A stretch of DNA of 51,070 bases. Origin: Streptomyces sp. NRRL B-1347 (GTDB lineage Bacteria; Actinomycetota; Actinomycetes; Streptomycetales; Streptomycetaceae). The translations under genes and the position numbers were made by a program. Shown in pieces: positions 16,301-22,904 of this stretch. Where the stretch lies: assembly GCF_000720325.1 (NCBI RefSeq), contig NZ_JOJM01000059.1:1-51070 (forward strand), given 5' to 3'. Each line of letters opens with the position of its first letter. Position 1 is the first letter of the stretch. The notes beneath the pieces are model-generated. The model was not told where the DNA came from, made no database searches, and saw nothing but the letters and a program-made list of their open reading frames with translations.

Positions 16301-17962
16301 GGCGGGGTCGCCGTCCGGCGCGACCAGGGCGCCGCCGCCCTCCCAGAGCGCTTCGAGCCGCGGCCCCAGATAGCCCTCGACCTGCCGCAGCGCCCCGATG
16401 GTGTCGGCGCGCCGCCCCAGGGCGAGCAGTTCCTCGCGCACGCCGTCCACGAAGTCGTACGACACGCGGTACGCGTCCTCGACGTCGACGGCGTCCGTGG
16501 CGTCGGCGCTGCGGCGCACCAGGCCGAGCAGCACGATCTCGGCCAGGTTCCAGAACCGGGCGCCCGGCAGCCCCTGTTGGAGCAGCCGCATGACCGGCAG
16601 GTTCAGGGGCACCGCGGCCAGGCGCTTGGCGAGGGCGAAGGCGGCGGGCGACGCGGTGGCGCGGAAGCGGCGCACCACGGCGGCCGCCCGCGCGGCGCGG
16701 TCCCGCTCCGGCCGCTCCCCGGCCTCGTCGGCGCCGCCCAGGAGCGCGTCGGCGAGGCGCTCGGGGACCGGGCCGACCGCCTCCGCGCGCAGGTCCCCGG
16801 CCGGTGCCGTCAGGAGCGCGGCGATGCGGTGCCACTCGCCGGTGTCGGCCGCGGCCACCAGGCGGGCCCAGCGGCCGAGCGACTCGGGGCGCAGTTCGAC
16901 CACGGGGACGGCGATGGCGTCCGCGGGGCCCGGCTCGGGGACGGCGCGGGGCGCCAGGGCGTCGGCTTCCAGGGGGCAGGTCTCGGCGTCGTAGCGGCGG
17001 TTGGGCTCGGCCGGGGACGCCGCGCGCAGGCGGGTGGGGGTGACCGTGGGCAGGGTGAGGTCCCACAGGTGCTGCGGCAGCACGTTCAGGACGGCGGTGG
17101 GGGAGGAGCCCGCGAGGCGGTGCAGGAGCGCGGCGGCGCTGCCGTCGCGCCAGGCGTCGTGGCCGCCGTCCGTGACGACCAGGACCAGTTGGCGCGCGCC
17201 CGGGGACAGGGCGGGCGGCGCGGCCCCGCGAGGGCTCCAGCGCACCCGCCGCACCGTGCGGAACGCCGCAGTCTGCTCCATCAACTCGCCGATCCTGCGG
17301 GCGGTTCCGCGCCACAGGGCCATCGAGGGGCCGTCGTCCACGAGCAGCAGCAGGTCCTGGCGCCGCTCCGGCAGGGAGCGGCACACCGGCGTCCACAGTC
17401 CGTCCGCCGCGGCCTGCTCGGCGGTGGCCTCCTCGTCCAGCTCCACGTCGTGCGGCGAGGAGCGGTGGAGGCGCAGCGGGCGCAGGGCGCGGCCGAGGGC
17501 GAGGGAGTCGGGGAGGTGCGCGCCCTCGGGGCGAGGGGGCCGCTCGGCGCCCGCGGCGCCGCCGACGGCGCCGCCGCGCAGCCCGACGAGCGGCCCGAAC
17601 GGCCTGACCGGGGCCGCGGCCGTCGGCGGGGCCTTCTCGTGCACTTCCTCCGGGCGCCCGGCCGGGGCGTTCGGGGTGTCTGGGGTGGCTGGGGCGTCCG
17701 GGGCGGAGCGCCGGGGTCCCGGGGGCTCGTCGGCCCTGGGGGGCCTGCCGGTCCTGCCGGGCCGTGCGGGCCCTGCCGTGCCGCGCGCCGCCGGCAGCGG
17801 CGGGAACTCCGGCAGCGCCGCGTCCTGGCACGCGGCCAGGTAGAGGGCGTCCGCCAGCTCCGTCCACGTGGGCGCTTCCGGGCTCGGGGTGTCCGGGTCC
17901 CGCCCGGCGCGCGCGGACTCCCGTGCGGCCCGGGGCGACGGCTCCGCGGAGGCCGCCGTCAT
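13361..17962 (-). CDS. fxsT: vWA (SAV_2336-like) / NB-ARC / TPR fusion protein of the FxSxx and vWA-MoxR type
   Basis: A 1533-aa protein. Residues about 30-60 (TWTELADALYLAACQD) and 150-620 form a SAV_2336-like region with a degenerate vWA domain: LLLLVDDGPSM replaces the DxSxS metal motif, and VLVVTDGGHDAW follows. Residues about 606-632 are an AT-rich seam containing a TTA codon, then a Pro/Ser/Thr linker. From about 710 the NB-ARC NTPase begins (PRIWGNVPQRNRNFTGRE; Walker A GMGGVGKS about 751-758; Walker B LLVFDNAED; LGDLPLAVEQA). The last ~500 residues are TPRs of kinesin-light-chain style. The ATG overlaps the stop of the MoxR gene (ATGA). An internal GTG at 15886 with an SD could give an 841-aa NB-ARC/TPR protein. 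The symbol follows the FxSxx TPR family; exact family assignment is inference. Confidence 0.85.
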   Translation of the reverse strand: MTAASAEPSPRAARESARAGRDPDTPSPEAPTWTELADALYLAACQDAALPEFPPLPAARGTAGPARPGRTGRPPRADEPPGPRRSAPDAPATPDTPNAPAGRPEEVHEKAPPTAAAPVRPFGPLVGLRGGAVGGAAGAERPPRPEGAHLPDSLALGRALRPLRLHRSSPHDVELDEEATAEQAAADGLWTPVCRSLPERRQDLLLLVDDGPSMALWRGTARRIGELMEQTAAFRTVRRVRWSPRGAAPPALSPGARQLVLVVTDGGHDAWRDGSAAALLHRLAGSSPTAVLNVLPQHLWDLTLPTVTPTRLRAASPAEPNRRYDAETCPLEADALAPRAVPEPGPADAIAVPVVELRPESLGRWARLVAAADTGEWHRIAALLTAPAGDLRAEAVGPVPERLADALLGGADEAGERPERDRAARAAAVVRRFRATASPAAFALAKRLAAVPLNLPVMRLLQQGLPGARFWNLAEIVLLGLVRRSADATDAVDVEDAYRVSYDFVDGVREELLALGRRADTIGALRQVEGYLGPRLEALWEGGGALVAPDGDPADPPITDQTRPFVTHLYTALCALSGPYLARADHLGRLLQSHAAGPRALTQAEAFTSGHKQSLQYSQADSGSNLKKSRQTAIRYRPQAQANTPDRTGSSSSPPSQAAPSTATPPTAPSSPAPTPPPSPSAPPRSLPGGPAVSAGLPVAPGPRGPHDPPRIWGNVPQRNRNFTGREALLEQLQDRLGTGVTAVLPEALHGMGGVGKSQIAVEYVYRHSRDYRLIWWVASEQENQIVQSLIELGEQMGLQVGSEISAVPAVLDALRRGEPYSDWLLVFDNAEDPKEVRKYFPSDGPGRILVTSRNVQWSHTASSLEVDVFAREESVSLLRRRSPELPDEAVNHLASSLGDLPLAVEQASVWLAETGMPVQQYLELFERKWAELLRSDPPPDYEMPVAAAWNVSLERLREDRPDALQLLQVCAFFAPEPISWDLFSAVRGISVPQELQAALDDPVKLGRAVREIGRYALARIDHRQSTVQLHRLVQRVLVEQMNPQERAQMRHAAHQLLSNADPRNPQRATFWPRYSSLLTHLRASNAVECEEGWTRRLVLNEVWFLRARGDYAAALNLGERAAEIWRDRLGEDHEEVLSIDQQIAETLREQNLDLDRAFHMQAELVDRYRRVLGDAHENTLQAQSFMAGNHRIRGNFYEAREIDQRVYETSLAEFGPDDPATLLTAHNYAVSLRLAGSPETARELDHDTWQRRVEVLGEDHLYTLTTYNAYLLDLQEVGRYEEALEGYEQLAEDLRDQLGGDHWFTVQVVRNLCVTRRKKGDHEGAYELSTPYISLVRGRFGERSRQYLQMAISHANDLRQVGKLQESRQLTEQALEEHRGLYGREHPHSHAMAMNLAVTLRLLGENDGALALDQEIVDGLTRTLAAEHPRTLLARMNLASDHFALGRPDRAYEIDAAVAEEAARLRERHPANLAVQLNLSHDLKALGRAEESGQILDEALSTYRTILGPSHPATRDAEKGLRANADIDLISL
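15884..15899 (-). promoter_or_regulatory. Internal Shine-Dalgarno and GTG, candidate separate start of the NB-ARC/TPR half
   Basis: On the minus strand TGGAGG (15894-15899) precedes an in-frame GTG (15884-15886) by 7 nt. Translation from it would begin VSAGLPVAPG, 17 residues before the NB-ARC signature PRIWGNVPQ. This decides whether the downstream half can be made alone. Confidence 0.5.
16059..16087 (-). promoter_or_regulatory. Promoter-like sequence inside the fusion gene
   Basis: On the minus strand TTGAAA (16082-16087) and GATACG (16059-16064) are 17 bp apart, within an AT-rich stretch that is exceptional in this GC-rich gene. It lies about 170 bp upstream of the internal GTG. It may be a surviving promoter of a formerly separate NB-ARC/TPR gene. 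Confidence 0.4.
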
Positions 17963-19299
17963 CCCGGCCTCGATTCCGCCCCCGCCCCGTCGAGCCGGTG
18001 CCACAGGGCGTCGACCAGTTCGTCGAGCGCCCCCGCGTCGGTGGGGAGGCGTCCCGAGGTCGCCAGGTACACGGAATTGAGCAGTTGGTCGACGGCGAGC
18101 CCGCCGCGCTCCCGGCTGCGCCGGAGGAACCGCTCGATCAGATCGCCGCTTTCCCCCGCACGGGTGACCGCGCCTTCCGCGAGGTGCGCCGTCACCATGT
18201 CGACGAGCTGCGTACGATCCGGATCCGGCATACGCAGACGCAAACAGCGACGTAAGAAGGCGGGAGGGAACTCGCGCTCGCCGTTGGACGTGATGACCAC
18301 GATCGGGAAGGCCCGGCAGCGGACCACCCCGCCGACGATCTCCGCGCCGCCCTCCGGGTCGTCGGTCAGGACGGTCACGCGCGGATGGCGCCGCCGGGCC
18401 CGCAGCAGCTCGGAGATGTTGAACTGGCCCTCTTCGAAGACGCTCAGCAAGTCGTTGGCCAGGTCCTGGTCGCTCTTGTCCAGCTCGTCGATCAGCAGCA
18501 CGCGCGGGGTCTCGTACGGCAGCAACGCCGTTCCCAAGGGGCCCAGTTGGACGTAGTCGCCGATCCCGGGGAGCTGCCCGCCGCTCGCCGCGGGGTCGCC
18601 CGCAGCCCTGTCGCCGGCCGTCCGGGGCGCGATGGGCGATTCCCCCGCGGTGTGCAGCGCGCGCAGTGCGGCGGAGTCCTGGACGCGGCCGATCGCGTCG
18701 TACTCGTACAGGCCCGAACGCAGTGTCGTCCTGCTGGTGATGTGCCAGCGCAGGACCCGGCCGAGCCGCAGCTCGCGGCTGATGCGGTAGGCGAGGCTGC
18801 TCTTGCCCGTGCCGGGGCGGCCCGTCACGAGCAGGGGTCGTCGCAGAAGCAAAGCGGCATTGACCATGTCGGCCTCGCGCCGCAGTTGCTCGGAGGCCGG
18901 GGAGCGCCCCGACGGCCTGCCCAGCCTGCGCGCGACCTCCTCGTCGTCCGCGGGCGGCGGCGGCACCACGGGCCCGCCGGTGAAGCGGCGCCAGGGCGGC
19001 GGTTCGGGCAGCAGCTCGCGCAGGCTCGTGTCGTACAGGGGCTGCCCCGAACCGCGGTAGATCCACCAGCGGTTCTGCCCGGAGGCGCCGAAGCCGGGGC
19101 TGGAACCGGAGTCGGGGCCGGAGCCGGGGCTCGGGCCGGGTCCACCGTCGGCGGATCCGCCGACGGTGGCCGCCGGGTCCGCCGCTTCCGTGGATGTCGC
19201 CGTGTCCGGGTCAGGAGTCATGTCCTGTGACCGGACGTCCTCGGCGCCCGCGGCGCCGACCGGACGGATCCCTTGAGGCACGCCGTCCTCGGGAAGCAT
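17959..19299 (-). CDS. MoxR-family AAA+ ATPase
   Basis: A 446-aa ATPase. The N-terminal ~75 residues are Pro/Gly/Ser/Asp-rich linker; then QNRWWIYRGSGQPLYD and the AAA core follow. Walker A GRPGTGKSS (about 160-168), Walker B VLLIDELDKSD, sensor-1 IVVITSN, and an arginine-finger-like EFPPAFLRRC are visible, as in MoxR proteins that partner vWA proteins. The start has GGGGGGAGGG upstream, 6 bp after the VMAP-like stop; the end overlaps the vWA fusion gene (ATGA). Leu349, next to the arginine finger, is encoded by TTA (18253-18255). It probably remodels or activates the vWA/NB-ARC partner. Confidence 0.88.
   Translation of the reverse strand: MLPEDGVPQGIRPVGAAGAEDVRSQDMTPDPDTATSTEAADPAATVGGSADGGPGPSPGSGPDSGSSPGFGASGQNRWWIYRGSGQPLYDTSLRELLPEPPPWRRFTGGPVVPPPPADDEEVARRLGRPSGRSPASEQLRREADMVNAALLLRRPLLVTGRPGTGKSSLAYRISRELRLGRVLRWHITSRTTLRSGLYEYDAIGRVQDSAALRALHTAGESPIAPRTAGDRAAGDPAASGGQLPGIGDYVQLGPLGTALLPYETPRVLLIDELDKSDQDLANDLLSVFEEGQFNISELLRARRRHPRVTVLTDDPEGGAEIVGGVVRCRAFPIVVITSNGEREFPPAFLRRCLRLRMPDPDRTQLVDMVTAHLAEGAVTRAGESGDLIERFLRRSRERGGLAVDQLLNSVYLATSGRLPTDAGALDELVDALWHRLDGAGAESRPG
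19142..19169. repeat. 28-bp perfect palindrome inside the MoxR coding region
   Basis: The left arm CCACCGTCGGCGGA is followed directly by its exact reverse complement, centred on a BamHI-type GGATCC. It encodes part of the low-complexity N-terminal linker (TVGGSADGG) about 45 codons after the start and would form a strong mRNA hairpin. Confidence 0.85.
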
Positions 19300-19305
19300 C
19301 GCGTC

Positions 19306-20934
19306 CTACCCTCCCCCCTGTGCGGAAGAATCCGCCATGGCGCCGCCCCCTCCTGGAAGGCGGTACGGATCGTCCCAGAGCAGTGCTGCGTGACGACCGA
19401 GCGTTGAGTCGCCCTCAGCAGCATCCCCGGCTTTCGCCTCTATACGCAACGACCGTACGGCATCAGGTAGTTGATGGATTCCTGTGCGAGCGGCCAAGTC
19501 GGCCAGCTCGCCGCGGAACACCGGATCTATGCCGCCCCGTCTGTCCCACACCACGATCGGCACCCCGGCGCGCAGCGACTCGGCCAGCTCGTCCACCCCG
19601 GAACCGCGCCCGCCGGTGCCGCCCGGCGGATCGCTCAGGACCACCATCACGCGCCGCGGATCCGAGAGCAGCCGGGAGCGGCCGTCGTCGGGAAACCAGT
19701 GCACGGGGCCCGCGCAGCCGGTGAGCAGCGCGTCCCAGCGGCGCGCCCAGCGGCCGTGCGTGTCCGTGCGCTCCATCCTTTCGAGGCTGCGAAGCAGCAC
19801 CGGATGGTCCTCCCCGAGGCTGCCGTCCGCGCCGTGGAAGCCCCTTTTGGCCCACTGCTCGACCGGCAGCCCCAACAGCTCCCTCGGCAGCACGAATTCC
19901 AGCGTGAGGTCCTCCTTGCAGAAGTAGGCCCAGCCCGTCTCCGCCTCCTCCACCAGGGACTTCACCTGCTCGGGCAGCTCGGCCACGTCGACGCGCAGAT
20001 CCCCGCCGCGCACCGGGTAGGGCTCGGGCCCCTCGATCTGCCACCAGTACGAGAGCAGCCGCTCGCCCTCGTGGTCGGGGTCGGGCAGAGGGCGCAGCCG
20101 GATCAGCAGACAGGCGCTCGGCGCCCACACCGGCTCCTGGCCGACGGCGCGCACCGGGGGCGCGGGTGCGGGGGCCGCCGTGCGGACGCCGCGCCCAAGA
20201 AGGCCGGATTCCGCCCCTGCCGCCACCGGGAGGGCGCTTTCACCGCTGTTGACCGGTGCAGCCGGTACAGCCGTTATGTCCTCCGGGCGCGCCGGGCGGC
20301 CGCGCTCGCTCCGGTAGGTGCCCTTCGCCGGAAGGGCGGGCCCTTCGCCGTACGACTCGGGGCGGGCGCGGTGCTCCATCGCCCAGCCGAGGAGGTCCTG
20401 TTGCTGCTGGCCCTTCGCGTAGCGCGCGAGGTGCTCGACGAGCAGGACGCAGGGCGGCAGCTCACCGGGCCGCGCGTTCAGCGTCGCGGCGTGCACGACG
20501 GCGAGCCAGGGCTCGGTGCAGTGGGCGGGCAGCGGATCGGCGTGGTACCGCATGACCTCCTGGTACGCGCCCGCGATGTCGAGCACTTCGAGGCCGCCGA
20601 GCGCCTCCATCAGACGGGACCAGTCCTCCGGCGGGAACAAGGGCACCTCCGCCACGGCGATCGCGGTCCGTACGCGCTCGGTGTAGCGCGTGTTGCCTTC
20701 GAGCAGCTCGACGACGCCGCCGAGGACCTGGAGCCCGTCGGCGTACTCCAGGACCGCCATCAGGAGCGAGGAGAGGTACGTCCGCCGCCGGGCGCTGTCC
20801 GGCACCGTGACCGTCGCGCCGAGGGCCCTGCCGACCATGCGGGTGCACTCGCGCAGGGTGGCCGTCTCGTCGAAGGCCGGGACGCCGTCGAGGGCGTCGA
20901 GCACGATCTTGGGCGGGCCCCAGGACTGCGTCAC
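19306..20934 (-). CDS. VMAP-like protein (vWA-MoxR-associated) with N-terminal effector-associated domain
   Basis: A 542-aa protein. Residues about 8-100 (ALDGVPAFDETATLRE ... VLEYADGLQVLGGVVELLEG) form a helical effector-associated domain like that at the end of the protease upstream. The middle (about 110-240) is helical. The C-terminal ~300 residues (LRPLPDPDHEGERLLSYWWQ ... RSLERMERTDTHGRWARRW ... LRAGVPIVVWDRRGG) match the pattern of the VMAP C-terminal domain known from ternary vWA-MoxR-VMAP systems. The GTG start overlaps the protease stop (GTGA) and the TAG stop lies 6 bp before the MoxR start. This gene has no TTA codon. In the described class, VMAP links the EAD effector to the MoxR/vWA pair. 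Confidence 0.78.
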   Translation of the reverse strand: MTQSWGPPKIVLDALDGVPAFDETATLRECTRMVGRALGATVTVPDSARRRTYLSSLLMAVLEYADGLQVLGGVVELLEGNTRYTERVRTAIAVAEVPLFPPEDWSRLMEALGGLEVLDIAGAYQEVMRYHADPLPAHCTEPWLAVVHAATLNARPGELPPCVLLVEHLARYAKGQQQQDLLGWAMEHRARPESYGEGPALPAKGTYRSERGRPARPEDITAVPAAPVNSGESALPVAAGAESGLLGRGVRTAAPAPAPPVRAVGQEPVWAPSACLLIRLRPLPDPDHEGERLLSYWWQIEGPEPYPVRGGDLRVDVAELPEQVKSLVEEAETGWAYFCKEDLTLEFVLPRELLGLPVEQWAKRGFHGADGSLGEDHPVLLRSLERMERTDTHGRWARRWDALLTGCAGPVHWFPDDGRSRLLSDPRRVMVVLSDPPGGTGGRGSGVDELAESLRAGVPIVVWDRRGGIDPVFRGELADLAARTGIHQLPDAVRSLRIEAKAGDAAEGDSTLGRHAALLWDDPYRLPGGGGAMADSSAQGGG

Positions 20935-21938
20935 GGGGCATCGCCGCCCGGTGCCTGCGGCCACACCTCGTCGAACAGGGCGAGCGCCGCCCGCGCCGGT
21001 TCCGACGACTCGTCAAGCATGCGCAGCGCGGCCACGAGGGCCCCTCTGCCGTCGCGGTGGTCGACGCAGGCCTGCACGACGTAGAAGACCTGGAGCCGTG
21101 CTCGGGGGTGGTCCCGGACGCCGTGCCGGATGTGCGCGGGAAGCAGCCGCCGCAGCGTGGCCGCGCGGTCCTCCTCGACCAGGGAGACCCTCAGGAGGGC
21201 GTCGGCGAGGGCGAATTGCTGGTGGTCGGTGGGGAGCTGCGGGTTCTCGCCGCCGGGCTCCGCCCCTGGGGGCGGGCGGCCGTTCACCGCCGGGGCGAGC
21301 GCGGGCCACAGGCGGGCCGCCGCCTCCATGGGGAGCATCCACGCCGCCCGGGTGCGCCCGTCGCCGAGCGCGGCCGTCAGCATGCCGACCACCCTGCGCG
21401 TGGCGGGGTCCCAGACGCCCGCGCCGCTGAAGCCCGGCTCGATCCAGGCGGTCGCGGAGTCGAGCCCGTCGAGCTGCACCCACTCCATGTGCGGCCCTCC
21501 GCGACCCGCGAGGTTCGCCCGCGACCACAGCCCGTCGGGTGCGCGGGCGGGGTGGCCGTACACGCTCACCTCGCGCCGGTCGGGCTCGCCGCAGGGGCCG
21601 AGCCGCGCGAACCCGACGTCCGGGGGCGGCTTCCAGGTGGTGGTGAGGACCGCGAAGTCACCGACCCCGCCCCCGTCGACCGGTCCGGGGAACCAGCCGT
21701 CCGGCGCGACCGCGGCCTCGCCGGGCGCCGCGCCCGGGTGGCCGCCGACGTCCACGCGGACCGTGCCGGTGGGGGCGGCGGAACCGGCGGGGAGACGCAG
21801 GGCGCCCGCGACGACGTGCGCGCAGGTCAGCACGGAGCCGGGCGCCACCATGATGCCGGCGCCCCGTAAGGCGCCCGCCGGCGTGAGGACGCGCACGCGC
21901 CCCGCCGCGGGCGTGCTCTGCCCATCCCCCTCGGCCAC
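20931..21938 (-). CDS. Trypsin-like protease with C-terminal effector-associated domain
   Basis: A 335-aa protein with no signal peptide, so a cytoplasmic protease is predicted. The triad is readable: His41 in VLTCAHVV, Asp94 in GDFAVLTT and Ser171 in EPGFSGAGVW. The last ~90 residues (QQFALADALLRVSLVEEDRA ... FYVVQACVDHRDGRGALVAALRML) form a helical effector-associated domain also found at the start of the next protein, suggesting homotypic docking. The GTG at 21938 has AAGGGG upstream; an in-frame ATG at 22013 adds 25 basic residues. Leu24 is a TTA codon (21867-21869). First gene of the four-gene operon; the likely effector. Confidence 0.85.
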   Translation of the reverse strand: MAEGDGQSTPAAGRVRVLTPAGALRGAGIMVAPGSVLTCAHVVAGALRLPAGSAAPTGTVRVDVGGHPGAAPGEAAVAPDGWFPGPVDGGGVGDFAVLTTTWKPPPDVGFARLGPCGEPDRREVSVYGHPARAPDGLWSRANLAGRGGPHMEWVQLDGLDSATAWIEPGFSGAGVWDPATRRVVGMLTAALGDGRTRAAWMLPMEAAARLWPALAPAVNGRPPPGAEPGGENPQLPTDHQQFALADALLRVSLVEEDRAATLRRLLPAHIRHGVRDHPRARLQVFYVVQACVDHRDGRGALVAALRMLDESSEPARAALALFDEVWPQAPGGDAP

Positions 21939-22098
21939 TGCCCCGCCCCTTCCCCCGGCACGGATCCGACGGCGCGCACTTCCCCGTACAAAGTCAGCGT
22001 ACGAAGGACGCACGCTCCGCGCACCGGCGCTGCGCGCACCGGAGTGTCCCGGGTCCTCACCCGCCGGTACCCCGGTGACTACCCAGGGAACCGGACGT

Positions 22099-22530
22099 TC
22101 ACGGCCAGACCAGGCAGTACGCCTGATGGCCCGCGTCGTGCAGGCGGTGGCTGAAGTCCTGCCACTCGTGCAGGAGTTGGTACACGTTGAACGCGTCCCG
22201 GGGGCCGCCGCGGTCGGGGACCGTGGACCAGATGAAGGCCGCGGCGCCCACCGACTCCTCGCCGATGCCGCGCAGCGGGTCGACGACCGTCATGGGGAGC
22301 TTCACGACCGCGTAGTCGGGGTGGAGGACGACCAGTTCCAGCGGGGGGACCTTGTGCAGGGGTATGCCTTCGATGCCGGTGAGGACCATCGCGGCCATCG
22401 TCTCCGGCTTGATCTTCGTGAACATGCCGCCCATGCCCAGCTCGTCGCCGCCGAGCTCCTCGGGCCGCATCGAGATCGGTACCCGGGCCGCGGTCGCGCC
22501 GTCCGGGGCCCCGAAGTACTTGTAGGTCAC
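22099..22530 (-). CDS. Conserved hypothetical protein
   Basis: A 143-aa soluble protein with no family I recognise. It starts [11 protein letters not shown] and contains alternating hydrophobic strands ([22 protein letters not shown]) and a His-rich C-terminus ([25 protein letters not shown]). The GTG start is chosen because upstream in-frame sequence is Arg/Gly low-complexity; an ATG at 22695 would extend it by 55 such residues. It is divergent from hemL. Confidence 0.65.
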   Translation of the reverse strand: MTYKYFGAPDGATAARVPISMRPEELGGDELGMGGMFTKIKPETMAAMVLTGIEGIPLHKVPPLELVVLHPDYAVVKLPMTVVDPLRGIGEESVGAAAFIWSTVPDRGGPRDAFNVYQLLHEWQDFSHRLHDAGHQAYCLVWP

Positions 22531-22904
22531 CCCCACCCCGCTGCTCCTGCTTCCCGTGCGGTCCCGCCGCGCCCCGTCCGGCGTCCGCTGCTCAGGGGCC
22601 GGGCCCGCCTCCGCATCTCGCCGGTGCTTTCCCCGCCGGGCACGCCGGGGACCCAGGCCGTCGGTCCCCTCGCCCAGTCCACCACCGCGCTGCATATCTC
22701 CACCCGACTGCTTTTCCAGGGCGCGCGGACCTTGCCGCGCAACCCGATCATCGTGTCAGTGACCTCCCCCACGGTCACCCGCCGAAACGTGGGGTGAAAC
22801 ACCAGTCCACAGGATCTCCGCACCAGCCGCCCCGAGGGAAGGAGGTACGGGCGGAAAGCCGGCGCGCAGGAGGCCCCGGCGCGACGTCCGGACCCTCTGA
22901 CACC
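22531..22904. other. Intergenic region upstream of hemL
   Basis: A 374-bp divergent region. No convincing gene is present. A perfect Shine-Dalgarno-like AAGGAGGT occurs at 22842-22849 without a start codon at workable distance, so it looks fortuitous or part of the hemL leader. Confidence 0.5.

Noticed and set aside
17962..19066. Upstream extension of the vWA gene to 19066
   Set aside because: The frame is open but overlaps the MoxR ATPase for over 1 kb with Arg-rich sequence; the ATG at 17962 overlaps the MoxR stop as expected for a coupled gene.
22842..22849. Perfect Shine-Dalgarno AAGGAGGT upstream of hemL
   Set aside because: No ATG, GTG or TTG lies at 5-12 nt downstream, so it does not mark a gene start.
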